DNA of 64,000 bases from Alphaproteobacteria bacterium (lineage in GTDB: Bacteria; Pseudomonadota; Alphaproteobacteria; Caulobacterales; Caulobacteraceae). Every line of letters starts with the position of its first letter. Position 1 is the stretch's first letter. This document shows positions 10,101 to 17,735 of the stretch, one piece after another. Location: contig JAHJOO010000050.1 of NCBI GenBank assembly GCA_018820275.1, forward strand, positions 1-64,000, written 5' to 3'. The notes under the pieces are model-generated. The model had not been told where the DNA came from. It did not search any database and saw only the letters and a program-made list of their open reading frames with translations. Position numbers and translations under genes: made by a program.

Positions 10101-11192
10101 CAGGTCGATGACCTGGTTCTGGCTGTATCCCGAGAAGTCGAAGGTGTCGTTGCCGCCGGCGTCCCAGACGGCGAAGATCAGGTTCGTGGCCGACGAGGCC
10201 GCGCTGAACCAGATGCGGTCGGCGTTGGAGTTGAAGCCGTAGGTCGTGTCGCCGGTGCGGGTGGTCGTGTTGGCGCCGTACAGGCGCTGCGCCGCCGCGA
10301 TGTCGTCCAGCAACGGCACGGCCGAATAGAACCGCGGCCCCACGCCATTGGCCCGGTGGTTGCCCCCGGTGGCCTCGGCGTCGAAATAGCTCATCAGCGA
10401 ATACTGACGGCTGTCCTCGAAGTAGAGGGCGAACTGGCTGTAGGTGAAGGTCTGGCCGGGACCGGCGTTGTACGGCCCGGGGTGGCTGAGGCCGATGGCG
10501 TGGCCGATCTCGTGCGTCAGGACCTGGTAGCCGTAGCCCAGCAGGACCGGGTTCACATTATAGGGCAGGCCCGCGCTGTTGTTCACCCAGACGTCGCCCT
10601 GGACCCGATCGGACTCCCGGGCGATCACGTTGTTCGCCGCCGAGCTGGGCAGGTAGGCGAAGGCGGCCGCGCCGTCCGCGCCGTCGGAATAGTTGCCGAA
10701 CAGGATGGTCGCGTTGTTGGAATACTCGCTGCTGAAGTCCTGGACGCGGGTGAAGGTGATGTTGGCGACGTCCGACCAGGACTGCAGGGCCAGCAGGGTC
10801 GCGTTGATCTGCGTCGCGCTGAACGACGAGAAGCCCGTGGTGCCTTCGGGCATGGTGGTCGGGGCGGAGGTGCGGAAGGCGAAGGTCACCGTCGTCGGCT
10901 GACCGATGCCGTTGGCCCAGGTCAGGTTGGAGCGGGTGATCTGCTCGCCGGCCTCCTGGGGGGACAGCGACGGCTTGCCGTTGGCGTTGGTGCCGCCGCG
11001 GTCGTCGGCGTTGACGATGACGCCCTGGCCGTCGGCGGTCGAGTCCGTCGCCCCGTGGAAGCGCCCGCATCCGGCGCACAGGCTGTAGCTGGAGATCGCG
11101 CCGAACAGGTCGGTCGTCGCCTCCGCGCCGCCCTCGACGAGGGGGCCGTTGCGAACGGGGGCCTCACGGCCCGAGGAAAAGGCGTCGAACAT
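7143..11192 (-). CDS. Serralysin-like RTX metalloprotease with PPC and DUF4214 domains
   Basis: A 1349-aa secreted zinc protease. ATG 11192 is chosen because GGTGGG precedes it; an in-frame GTG lies three codons earlier. The M10 catalytic domain has LTHEIGHAIGLSHPG (zinc site at about 227-237) and the Met-turn YSLMSYF (Met about 267). Then come blocks of Ca-binding RTX nonapeptides (GGNDVIDGGLGSD, GGEGDDVLVGG), a pre-peptidase C-terminal (PPC) region (about 655-785), more RTX repeats, two DUF4214 domains (about 890-1120) and an acidic tail with six AQVLPGL-type repeats. No Sec signal is seen, as expected for type I secretion; no T1SS genes are in the window. The long open frame on the opposite strand is a shadow. 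Confidence 0.93.
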   Translation of the reverse strand: MFDAFSSGREAPVRNGPLVEGGAEATTDLFGAISSYSLCAGCGRFHGATDSTADGQGVIVNADDRGGTNANGKPSLSPQEAGEQITRSNLTWANGIGQPTTVTFAFRTSAPTTMPEGTTGFSSFSATQINATLLALQSWSDVANITFTRVQDFSSEYSNNATILFGNYSDGADGAAAFAYLPSSAANNVIARESDRVQGDVWVNNSAGLPYNVNPVLLGYGYQVLTHEIGHAIGLSHPGPYNAGPGQTFTYSQFALYFEDSRQYSLMSYFDAEATGGNHRANGVGPRFYSAVPLLDDIAAAQRLYGANTTTRTGDTTYGFNSNADRIWFSAASSATNLIFAVWDAGGNDTFDFSGYSQNQVIDLRQGAFSSVGSLIGNVAIGMGAVIENAIGGSGADQIRGNSGDNRITGNGGNDVIDGGLGSDTVVFSGNRSQYTITWNGQVGTVVGPDGTDTIANVEFLQFADQLVVATPTGGLTVAGDPTNDTMTGTAFADTMGGLAGNDTISGLGGNDYLDGGSGNDQLNGGEGDDVLVGGLGSDTLIGGAGHDVADYSAAGASVTVNLATGTASGAAGNDTLSEIEEVIGSASGDVLTGDGAANVLRGGGGADTLNGGGGADRLYAGAPGLGGGAPDLTKPAATANGSFNSAFVISSTTAYDQAANPAIANSETTPHATVNATATGGTTEWYAITVSGATSVTIDIDSASFDSVVIIRDTLGVEIGRNDDSTSDPGSNFEAGLTIALPMAGTYYIEVGEWASNLPNGGGFTFQSLSAGATYTLHVSNPTATPTALTQIGSTLNGDAGDDQLFGSVAADVLNGGEGNDVITGGAGNDAIDGGTGYDVAGYAGARKNYGAVNSTTVTGGREGGTDTLTGIEAAAFVDGLVTFNADSQAAQLMRLYGAAFDRAPDAVGFSIQLDALEAGVTVQSMAQMFLQSEEFQNTYGPLNNTQFVQRMYANALNRAPSNAEINDWLTFLNGGGTREALLLTFAESPEHRVITFPTLAAGLWVGDATSESLARLFDTAFNRLPDEDGLISWRGAMADGTTLVQVATAFLASAEGQTRYGGLSDAQFVEQLYQTALNRSGDTAGAAGHLAALTAGTVTRAELMVQFSESAEHQAITRPLYVGGIPTQAPANAPLEAAAKTDDDADAQVLPGLSGKDADEDFAGPQTLPGAQTESPSKDAVAQVLPGLADDDAATKETGAQVLPGLTEAEVSTKDGGAQVLPAEDTAVVAKDGGEAQVLPGLVGDDFLPMPAAEAGRAWAGLSARVGEPVTAWTVDDADGFLPVGPLEAPTAPVGDAGLDLDALFEASSADQALGQAMAALTPNPAREIDFGIDLAWRQAPHHDDVL
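7462..7749 (-). repeat. Six degenerate ~54-bp repeats encoding AQVLPGL in the RTX protein tail
   Basis: Within the 3' part of the RTX gene, a block encoding AQVLPGL recurs at about 7729, 7678 (as QTLPGA), 7623, 7569, 7519 (as QVLPA) and 7462. The spacing is 50-57 bp, i.e. about 18 residues. The spacers are Asp/Glu/Lys-rich and not conserved. I do not recognise this as a named repeat. It may be an extended spacer, a binding motif or part of the secretion signal region. Confidence 0.8.
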
Positions 11193-11243
11193 GGAACCCA
11201 CCCGGCGATAAATTGCGTCTGACGAACACCGTATCCCAGATCA

Positions 11244-11288
11244 GGGGAACCACAAGCGCGACCGTACGCGCGGCGGTGGCGGTTCCCC
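11244..11288. promoter_or_regulatory. Inverted repeat in the divergent RTX/argB intergenic region
   Basis: GGGGAACC (11244-11251) and GGTTCCCC (11281-11288) form perfect 8-bp arms around a 29-nt spacer that itself contains a GCGCG/CGCGC hairpin. It lies between the divergent RTX protease and argB starts. It could be an operator or a cruciform; no known regulator motif is recognised. Confidence 0.3.
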
Positions 11289-11327
11289 GCCTTCCTAAGC
11301 CCGTCCGCCTGGTTTAGGAGGCGCGCC

Positions 11328-12254
11328 ATGGACGAGATCGAACGCCAGTCCGAAGAGCGCGGCTGGGCCACGGCGAAGACCCTGGCCGAGGCCCTGCCCT
11401 ATATCCAGGTCTATGACCGCGAAACCGTGGTCATCAAATACGGCGGCCACGCCATGGGCGATTCCGCCGTGGCCAAGCAGTTCGCCGCCGACGTGGTGCT
11501 GCTCAAGCTGATGGGCGTGAACCCCGTCGTGGTCCACGGCGGCGGCCCCCAGATCAGCGCCATGCTGGACAGGGCGGGGGTCAAGTCGGCCTTCGTCGAC
11601 GGCCTGCGCGTGACCGACGCCGACACCATGACGGTGGCCGAGATGGTCCTGTCCGGCGCGGTCAACAAGGAGATCGCCCACTGGATCACCGTGGCCGGCA
11701 AGGAGGCCGACGTGCGCGGCATCGGCCTGTCGGGCAAGGACGCCGGCCTGCTGACCGTCGAGAAGACCCGCCGCACCAAGCGCGACCCCGACAGCATGAT
11801 CGAGCACGAGGTGGATCTGGGCTTCGTCGGCGAACCGACCAAGGTCGACGCCAAGCTGCTGAACCGCCTGATCGAGTCCGACGCGGACTGGGTCCCGGTC
11901 GTGGCGCCGATCGGCGTGGCCGAGGACGGCCAGACCTTCAACGTCAACGCCGACACGGTGGCGGGCGCCCTGGCCGGCGAGTTGAAGGCCAAGCGCATGC
12001 TGCTGCTCACCGACGTGCCCGGCGTGAAGGGCGCGGACGGCCAGATCATCCGCCAGATGACGCTGGGCGAGGCGTCGAAACTGATCGAGGACGGCGTGGC
12101 CGTCGGCGGCATGATCCCGAAGCTGCAGACCGCCATGGCCGCCGTGCGCGCCGGGGTCGAGGCGGTGGTCATCCTCGACGGCCGCCGCCCGCACGCCATG
12201 CTGGTCGAGCTGTTCACCGAGACCGGCGCCGGCACCCTGGTGAAGGCGCGATGA
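11328..12254 (+). CDS. argB: Acetylglutamate kinase
   Basis: A 308-aa amino-acid kinase that phosphorylates N-acetylglutamate in arginine synthesis. The motifs [10 protein letters not shown] (about 36-45), [10 protein letters not shown], the long [17 protein letters not shown] segment, the [18 protein letters not shown] substrate loop and the C-terminal [10 protein letters not shown] are diagnostic. The extended N-terminal helix (about 25 residues before the kinase core) is the feature that lets arginine-inhibited hexameric NAGKs oligomerise, so feedback inhibition is likely (inference). A good RBS (TAGGAGG) precedes ATG 11328. It overlaps the next gene by ATGA. Confidence 0.96.
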   Translation: MDEIERQSEERGWATAKTLAEALPYIQVYDRETVVIKYGGHAMGDSAVAKQFAADVVLLKLMGVNPVVVHGGGPQISAMLDRAGVKSAFVDGLRVTDADTMTVAEMVLSGAVNKEIAHWITVAGKEADVRGIGLSGKDAGLLTVEKTRRTKRDPDSMIEHEVDLGFVGEPTKVDAKLLNRLIESDADWVPVVAPIGVAEDGQTFNVNADTVAGALAGELKAKRMLLLTDVPGVKGADGQIIRQMTLGEASKLIEDGVAVGGMIPKLQTAMAAVRAGVEAVVILDGRRPHAMLVELFTETGAGTLVKAR

Positions 12255-12910
12255 CCGACCTGCGGCACGTCACCGCCTGGGTCTTCGACATGGACGACAC
12301 CCTGTACCCGCGCGAGCAGGGGGTGATGCGGCTGGTGCAGGAGCGGATCAACGCCTTCATGATGGCCGCCGTCGGCCTGCCGGCGGACGAGGCGCGGGCG
12401 CTTCAGCTGCAGTTCCTGAACGAGCACGGCACCACCCTGGCCGGCCTGATGGCCAACTATGCGGTCGACGCCGACGCCTTCCTGCACGACGTTCACGATG
12501 TGCCGCTGGACTCGCTGGAGCCCAATCCCGAGCTGGCCGATCTGCTGGACCGCCTGCCGGGGCGCAAATTCGTCCTGACCAACGGCGCGCGGATGCACGG
12601 CGAACGGGTCCTGGCGCGCATCGGCGTGACGCGCTGTTTCGACGGCATCTTCTGCATCGAGGACATGGACCTGGTGCCCAAGCCGGCGCCGGCCACCTTC
12701 CGCCGCTTCCTCGACCGCTTCGACATCGACCCGCACACGGCCGCCTTCTTCGAGGACACGCCGCGCAATCTGGTCCCGGCCAAGGCGCTGGGCATGGCCA
12801 CCGTCCTGATCGGCGACGGCCATGGGCACGAGATCGGCGACTGGGTCGATCACCGCGCCGACGATCTGACCGACTTCCTCCGCCCCCTCGCTCTTCGGGA
12901 CGCCGCATGA
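12251..12910 (+). CDS. HAD-family pyrimidine 5'-nucleotidase-like hydrolase
   Basis: A 219-aa HAD hydrolase of the SDT1/pyrimidine 5'-nucleotidase subgroup. Motif I is FDMDDTLYP, motif II LTNG, motif III lysine KPAPATF, motif [10 protein letters not shown]. The helical cap lies between motifs I and II. It is translationally coupled to argB (ATGA) and dapD (ATGA), a conserved neighbourhood in Caulobacterales as far as I recall. The physiological substrate is not shown by sequence; nucleotide or small phosphate-ester dephosphorylation is expected. Confidence 0.85.
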   Translation: MTDLRHVTAWVFDMDDTLYPREQGVMRLVQERINAFMMAAVGLPADEARALQLQFLNEHGTTLAGLMANYAVDADAFLHDVHDVPLDSLEPNPELADLLDRLPGRKFVLTNGARMHGERVLARIGVTRCFDGIFCIEDMDLVPKPAPATFRRFLDRFDIDPHTAAFFEDTPRNLVPAKALGMATVLIGDGHGHEIGDWVDHRADDLTDFLRPLALRDAA

Positions 12911-13758
12911 CCGACCACCTGGAAACCGTGATCGAAGCCGCCTGGGAGGACCGGGCCAACGTCTCGGCCGCCACCCACGGCGAGGTGCGGCACGCCGTGG
13001 AGCACGCGCTGGAAATGCTGGATTCCGGCCGCGCCCGCGTCGCCTCGCGCGGCGCCGACGGGGTCTGGACCACGCATCAGTGGCTGAAGAAGGCGGTGCT
13101 GCTGTCCTTCCGCCTGAACGACAACACCCTGATGCGCACCGGCGATCGCGGCCCCAACAGCGGCGCGCCGGGCCTCGGCCCCTTCTGGGACAAGGTGCCC
13201 AACAAGTTCGGCGACATGACCCCGACCGAGTTCCAGCACGCCGGCTTCCGCGCCGTGCCGGGCGCGATCGTCCGCAAGGGCGCCCACGTGGCGAGGAACG
13301 TCGTGCTCATGCCCAGTTTCGTGAACATCGGCGCCTTCGTCGACGAAGGCTCCATGGTCGACGCCTGGGCCACGGTCGGCTCGTGCGCCCAGATCGGCAA
13401 GAACGTGCACCTGTCGGGCGGCGCGGGCATCGGCGGCGTGCTGGAGCCGCTGCAGGCCAACCCCACCATCATCGAGGACGGCTGCTTCATCGGCGCCCGC
13501 GCGGAGGTGGCCGAGGGCGTGATCGTGCGTGAAGGCGCGGTCCTGGCGATGGGCGTCTATCTGTCGGGCTCCACGAAGATCGTGGACCGCGCGACCGGCG
13601 AGGTCTTCCGCGGCGAGGTGCCGGCGTACTCGGTGGTGGTGCCGGGCGCCCTGCCCGACCCGAACGGCGGGCCGAGCCTCTACTGCGCCGTCATCGTCAA
13701 GCGCGTCGACGCCCAGACGCGGGCCAAGACCGGGGTCAACGAGCTGCTGCGGGACTGA
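12907..13758 (+). CDS. dapD: 2,3,4,5-tetrahydropyridine-2,6-dicarboxylate N-succinyltransferase
   Basis: A 283-aa trimeric acyltransferase that succinylates tetrahydrodipicolinate in lysine and meso-DAP synthesis. It has the N-terminal helical domain (residues about 1-100), then a left-handed beta-helix of hexapeptide repeats ([41 protein letters not shown]) and the C-terminal segment GLPS-like region ([18 protein letters not shown]). Length matches the family. It is third in the overlapping argB-HAD-dapD operon, linking arginine and lysine/cell-wall precursors. Confidence 0.96.
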   Translation: MTDHLETVIEAAWEDRANVSAATHGEVRHAVEHALEMLDSGRARVASRGADGVWTTHQWLKKAVLLSFRLNDNTLMRTGDRGPNSGAPGLGPFWDKVPNKFGDMTPTEFQHAGFRAVPGAIVRKGAHVARNVVLMPSFVNIGAFVDEGSMVDAWATVGSCAQIGKNVHLSGGAGIGGVLEPLQANPTIIEDGCFIGARAEVAEGVIVREGAVLAMGVYLSGSTKIVDRATGEVFRGEVPAYSVVVPGALPDPNGGPSLYCAVIVKRVDAQTRAKTGVNELLRD

Positions 13759-13776
13759 CCGGAAGAGAAGACGCAC

Positions 13777-13915
13777 CACAGCGACCACAACGGGCCACAA
13801 CGGACACGACGGGATCGAGTGGGCGGCGCCGCAGGCGGTCCGATTCCTGAGGGCCGAAAGGCGCTGCGCGCGGCGACGCGCTCAGGTCCCGTTGTGTCCG
13901 TGGTGGTCCGCTGTG
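13777..13915. repeat. Imperfect long inverted repeat between convergent dapD and fba
   Basis: The arm at about 13777-13815 (CACAGCGACCAC... ending GACGGGATC) is an imperfect reverse complement of the arm at 13885-13915 (GGTCCCGTTG ... CCGCTGTG), with a spacer of about 70 nt. The arms are rich in CCACAACGG-like repeats. The region has no ORF. It could be a bidirectional terminator or a degraded mobile repeat. Confidence 0.5.
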
Positions 13916-13953
13916 CCCGCCGTGATCCCTTGCCTTAAGGCGACAGGAACCCC

Positions 13954-15039
13954 TCAGGCCGCCGCTTGCGACGCCTTGCCGAAGTGCGGGGTCAGCTCGC
14001 CGGAGGCGTAGCGCCTGGCCATCTGGGCGGTCGACAGCGGCTTGATCTTCGACGCCATGCCCTCGCAGCCGAACTGGACGAACCGCTCCTGGCAGAGTTT
14101 GCGCATCGCCTCCTTGGCCGGCTTCAGATAGGCGCGCGGGTCGAACTCGCCGGGCTTCTCGGCCAGGATCTTCCGGATCGCGCCGGTCATGGCCATGCGG
14201 TTGTCGGTGTCGATGTTGATCTTGCGCACGCCGTGCTTGATGCCGCGCTGGATTTCCTCGACCGGCACGCCCCAGGTCTGCGGCATCTGGCCGCCGTACT
14301 GGTTGATGATGTCCTGCAGATCCTGCGGCACCGAGGACGAGCCGTGCATGACCAGGTGCGTGTCCGGCAGGCGGCGGTGGATTTCCTCGATCACGTTCAT
14401 GGCCAGCACTTCGCCGTCCGGCTGGCGCGAGAATTTGTAGGCGCCGTGGCTGGTGCCCATGGCGATGGCCAGGGCGTCGACCTGGGTTTCGCGCACGAAG
14501 TCCACGGCCTGGTCCGGGTCGGTCAGCAGGGCGGAATGATCCAGCTTGCCCTCGAAGCCGTGGCCGTCCTCGGCCTCGCCCATGCCGGTCTCGAGGCTGC
14601 CCAGCACGCCCAGTTCGCCCTCGACCGAGACGCCGCAGCTGTGGGCCATCTGGACCACGCGGCGGGTGACATCGACGTTGTACTCATAGCTGGCGGGCGT
14701 CTTGGCGTCCTCTTCCAGCGAGCCGTCCATCATCACCGAGGTGAAGCCGTACTGGATGGCGGTGGCGCAGGTCGCCGGCCCGTTGCCGTGGTCCTGGTGC
14801 ATGCAGACCGGGATGTGCGGATAAAGCTCGGCCAGGGCGTCGATCAGCTTGGCCAGGACGACGTCGTTGGCATAGCTGCGGGCCCCGCGCGACGCCTGGA
14901 TGATGACCGGCGCGTTGACGGCCTCGGCCGCCTCCATGATCGCCAGGCCCTGTTCCATGTTGTTGATGTTGTAGGCCGGCAGGCCGTAGTCGTTCTCGGC
15001 GGCGTGGTCGAGCAGTTGGCGCAGGGTGATGCGGGCCAT
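13954..15039 (-). CDS. fba: Class II fructose-bisphosphate aldolase
   Basis: A 361-aa zinc-dependent aldolase of glycolysis and gluconeogenesis (Calvin-type subgroup). Start ATG 15039 is chosen because AGGAG lies 10-15 nt upstream and the protein opens with [15 protein letters not shown]; the frame upstream is not conserved. Zinc and substrate motifs are [26 protein letters not shown] and [16 protein letters not shown] near residue 275 closes the site. It is the last gene of the gap-pgk-fba set, all on the minus strand, each separated by 100 bp or more. Confidence 0.94.
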   Translation of the reverse strand: MARITLRQLLDHAAENDYGLPAYNINNMEQGLAIMEAAEAVNAPVIIQASRGARSYANDVVLAKLIDALAELYPHIPVCMHQDHGNGPATCATAIQYGFTSVMMDGSLEEDAKTPASYEYNVDVTRRVVQMAHSCGVSVEGELGVLGSLETGMGEAEDGHGFEGKLDHSALLTDPDQAVDFVRETQVDALAIAMGTSHGAYKFSRQPDGEVLAMNVIEEIHRRLPDTHLVMHGSSSVPQDLQDIINQYGGQMPQTWGVPVEEIQRGIKHGVRKINIDTDNRMAMTGAIRKILAEKPGEFDPRAYLKPAKEAMRKLCQERFVQFGCEGMASKIKPLSTAQMARRYASGELTPHFGKASQAAA

Positions 15040-15149
15040 CGCGGGCGTCTCCTGAATTCGTCTTGTTCTTGCGGTCGGACTTAGCGCCACAGGCGGGCGG
15101 AGTCACGCAATGTAACAACTCAGGCCGCGGTCCGATCCGCGGTGTGGCC

Positions 15150-16349
15150 TCAGGTCCGCAGCGCCTCGACGCCCGGCAGGGGCTTGCCCTCCATCCATTC
15201 GAGGAAGGCCCCGCCGGCGGTGGAGACGAAGGTCAGGTCGTCGACGACCCCCGCGTGGCTCATGGCCGCGACGGTGTCGCCGCCGCCGGCGACGGCGACC
15301 AAGGCGCCGGTCTTCGCCAGCTGGGCCGCGGCCTGGGCGGCCTTGACGGTGGCGGCGTCGAACGGCGGCACCTCGAACACGCCCAGCGGGCCGTTCCAGA
15401 TCAGGGTGCGCGACAGGGCCATGCCCTTGACCAGTTTCTCGACCGTCAGCGGGCCGGCGTCGAGGATCTTCTCGTCGTCGCCGATCTCCTCGCGGGCCAG
15501 CACGGTGCGGGTTTCCGCGCCGGGCTTCACCTCGGTGGCCACCAGGAAGTCGATCGGCAGCAGGATCTCGCAACCCCTGGCTTCGGCCTCGGCCAGGATC
15601 TCGCGCGCCGTGTCGGCCATGTCGCGCTCGGCCAGCGAGCCGCCGATGTCGATCCCCTGCGCATACAGGAAGGTGTTGGCCATGCCGCCGCCGATGGCCA
15701 GCCGGTCCAGCTTGCCGACCAGGTTCTTCAGCAGGTCCAGCTTGGTCGAGACCTTGGCCCCGCCGACGATGCCCAGCACGGGCTTGACCGGATTGCCCAG
15801 CGCCGCGTCCAGCGCCTCAAGCTCGCGCCGCATGGATTCGCCGGCATAGGCGGGCAGCAGACGCGCGAGGCCCTCGGTCGAGGCGTGGGCGCGGTGGGCA
15901 GCGGAGAAGGCGTCGTTGACGTAGAGATCGCCCAGCTCGGCCAGCTGCTGCGCGAAAGCCGGATCGTTCTTTTCCTCGCCCGCATGGAAGCGGACGTTTT
16001 CCAGCAGGATCACCCCGCCGGCGTCGAGATCGGCGAGGGCGGCCTTGGCCTCATCGCCCACGCAGTCGCCCGCGAACCGCACCGGCGCGCCCAGCAGCCG
16101 CTCCAGATCGTCGACGACGGGCCGCAGGCTCATCTCCGGCACGACCTGGCCCTTGGGCCGGTCGAAATGGGCCAGCAGGGCGACCCTTGCGCCGGCGTCG
16201 CGAAGCCGCTGGATCGTCGGCAGGGCCACCCGCAGCCGCGTGTCGTCGGTGACCTTCCCGCCCTCCATCGGCACGTTGAAATCCACGCGCACGAGGGCGG
16301 TCTGGCCGGCGAGGGAGGGGGCGTCGTCGAGGGTGCGGAACTGGGTCAT
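15150..16349 (-). CDS. pgk: Phosphoglycerate kinase
   Basis: A 399-aa kinase making ATP and 3-phosphoglycerate from 1,3-bisphosphoglycerate. ATG 16349 (MTQFRTLDD) is chosen; upstream frame runs into repeat DNA. Motifs are LVRVDFNVP (about 20-28), the HFDRPKG basic patch, [23 protein letters not shown] and the C-terminal nucleotide-binding GGGDTVAAM. Length is normal for bacterial PGK. A REP-like inverted repeat sits immediately upstream, between gap and pgk. Confidence 0.96.
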   Translation of the reverse strand: MTQFRTLDDAPSLAGQTALVRVDFNVPMEGGKVTDDTRLRVALPTIQRLRDAGARVALLAHFDRPKGQVVPEMSLRPVVDDLERLLGAPVRFAGDCVGDEAKAALADLDAGGVILLENVRFHAGEEKNDPAFAQQLAELGDLYVNDAFSAAHRAHASTEGLARLLPAYAGESMRRELEALDAALGNPVKPVLGIVGGAKVSTKLDLLKNLVGKLDRLAIGGGMANTFLYAQGIDIGGSLAERDMADTAREILAEAEARGCEILLPIDFLVATEVKPGAETRTVLAREEIGDDEKILDAGPLTVEKLVKGMALSRTLIWNGPLGVFEVPPFDAATVKAAQAAAQLAKTGALVAVAGGGDTVAAMSHAGVVDDLTFVSTAGGAFLEWMEGKPLPGVEALRT

Positions 16350-16364
16350 GGTCGCCCTGTTATC

Positions 16365-16513
16365 CCTTCTCCCCTCGTGGGAGAAGGTGGCCGACGAAGC
16401 TGGTCGGATGAGGGGGCTGCTGGCCACGTCACGGGCGGTGGACATCCTGCGCGCGGAACCACCCCCTCATCCGTCTCGCTCCGCGAGCCACCTTCTCCCG
16501 CAAAGGGAGAAGG
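16365..16513. repeat. Inverted pair of palindromic REP-like repeats, no gene inside (MITE-like)
   Basis: Left copy: hairpin CCTTCTCCC/GGGAGAAGG (16365-16373 with 16379-16387), then hairpin CCGAC/GTCGG (16391-16395 with 16403-16407), then ATGAGGGGG. Right copy is the same in reverse: CCCCCTCAT, hairpin CTCGC/GCGAG (16475-16479 with 16483-16487), hairpin CCTTCTCCC/GGGAGAAGG (16491-16499 with 16505-16513). About 43 bp lie between. The same inverted pair surrounds a DUF559 gene at 58.0-58.5 kb. Confidence 0.85.
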
Positions 16514-16548
16514 ACGAGGTGGGACGGCTCACGCCGACCGAAGCCCCG

Positions 16549-16619
16549 AACCCTCTCCCTTTCGCCTTGCCGATCGCTTCGCTCCGGGAGGCTCAAGCCC
16601 TCTCCCGATGGGAGAGGGG
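16549..16619. repeat. Second repeat family, CCCTCTCCC palindromic element
   Basis: The stretch begins AACCCTCTCCCTTT, contains an imperfect GATCGCTTCGCTCC hairpin, and ends with CCCTCTCCCGATGGGAGAGGG, a perfect 9-bp palindrome arm pair. It has the same general plan as the neighbouring REP-like element but a different core (CTCTCCC rather than CTTCTCCC). It ends 7 bp before the gap stop codon, so it lies in the gap-pgk spacer. Confidence 0.7.
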
Positions 16620-16626
16620 CGGAGGC

Positions 16627-17634
16627 TTAGAGGAACTTCGCCATCACCAGCGCGGTGTCGCTCATCCGCGTCGCGAAGCCCCATTCGTTGTCGTACCAGC
16701 TCAGCACGCGGGCCAGCTTGCCGTCGACGACCTGGGTCTGGGGCAGGGCGGCGGTGCTCGAGGCGGCGATGTGGTTGAGATCCATCGACACGACCGGGTC
16801 GGTCGTGGTCGCCAGCACGCCCTTCATCGGGCCGTCGGCGGCGGCCTGCAGCGCCGCGTTGATCTCGTCGACGGTGACCTCCCGGCCGGCGACGACCTTC
16901 AGGTCCACCACCGAGACGTTGGGGGTGGGCACGCGGATGGAGGAGCCGTCCAGCTTGCCCTTGAGCTCCGGCAGCACCAGGCCCAGGGCCTTGGCCGCGC
17001 CGGTCGAGGTCGGGATCATCGACAGGCCGGCGGCGCGGGCGCGGTAGAGGTCCTTGTGCATGGTGTCCAGCGTCGGCTGGTCGCCGGTGTAGGCGTGGAT
17101 CGTGGTCATGTAGCCGCGCTCGATGCCGAACAGGTCGTTCAGCACCTTGGCGACCGGGGCCAGCGCATTGGTGGTGCAGCTGCCGTTGGAGACGATCACG
17201 TCGTCGGCGGTCAGGACGTCGTGGTTGACCTTGTAGACGATGGTCTTGTCGGCGTTGTCGCCCGGCGCGGAGATCAGCACGCGCTTGGCGCCGGCCTTCA
17301 GGTGGGCCTCGGCCTTGTCGCGGGCGGTGAAGATGCCCGTGCACTCGAAGGCGATGTCGACGTTCAGGTCCTTGTGCGGCAGGTTCGCCGGATCGCGCTC
17401 GGCCGTGACCTTGATCTTGCCCAGACCGACGTCGATCCAGTCCTCGCCCGAGGTGACCGTGCCGGGGAAGCGGCCGTGGACGCTGTCGTACTTCAGCAGG
17501 TGGGCGTTGGTGGCCACCGGCCCCAAGTCGTTGATCGCCACCACCTCGATGTCGCGGCGGCCGTGCTCGACGATCGAGCGGAGGACGAGACGGCCGATGC
17601 GGCCGAAGCCGTTGATGGCGACGCGGACGGTCAT
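16627..17634 (-). CDS. gap: Glyceraldehyde-3-phosphate dehydrogenase
   Basis: A 335-aa enzyme oxidising glyceraldehyde-3-phosphate with NAD(P)+. The N-terminal Rossmann motif is INGFGRIGR, the catalytic segment is SNGSCTTN, and TIHAYTGDQ, STGAAKA and WYDNEWGFATRMSD are canonical. NDLGPVATN at the cofactor pocket has the bacterial NAD-type ND pair. An RBS (CAGGAG) precedes ATG 17634. It heads the gap-pgk-fba group on the minus strand. tkt, a common neighbour of gap in alphaproteobacteria, is about 7 kb away here. Confidence 0.96.
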   Translation of the reverse strand: MTVRVAINGFGRIGRLVLRSIVEHGRRDIEVVAINDLGPVATNAHLLKYDSVHGRFPGTVTSGEDWIDVGLGKIKVTAERDPANLPHKDLNVDIAFECTGIFTARDKAEAHLKAGAKRVLISAPGDNADKTIVYKVNHDVLTADDVIVSNGSCTTNALAPVAKVLNDLFGIERGYMTTIHAYTGDQPTLDTMHKDLYRARAAGLSMIPTSTGAAKALGLVLPELKGKLDGSSIRVPTPNVSVVDLKVVAGREVTVDEINAALQAAADGPMKGVLATTTDPVVSMDLNHIAASSTAALPQTQVVDGKLARVLSWYDNEWGFATRMSDTALVMAKFL

Positions 17635-17735
17635 GGGGCGGGCTCCTGGGGGTCTGTTCCGTTGCGGGTCTCAATGGAACCGGCGCGCCCGGGGATCAAC
17701 CCCGCGCGCGTAACAAGACGTGATCGTCTGTTTCG

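Noticed and set aside
7083-11222. 1379-aa open frame on the plus strand opposite the RTX protease
   Set aside because: It is a shadow. The minus strand encodes a clear M10/RTX protein, and the plus-strand translation is low-complexity Arg/Val/Gly/Asp sequence with no domain.
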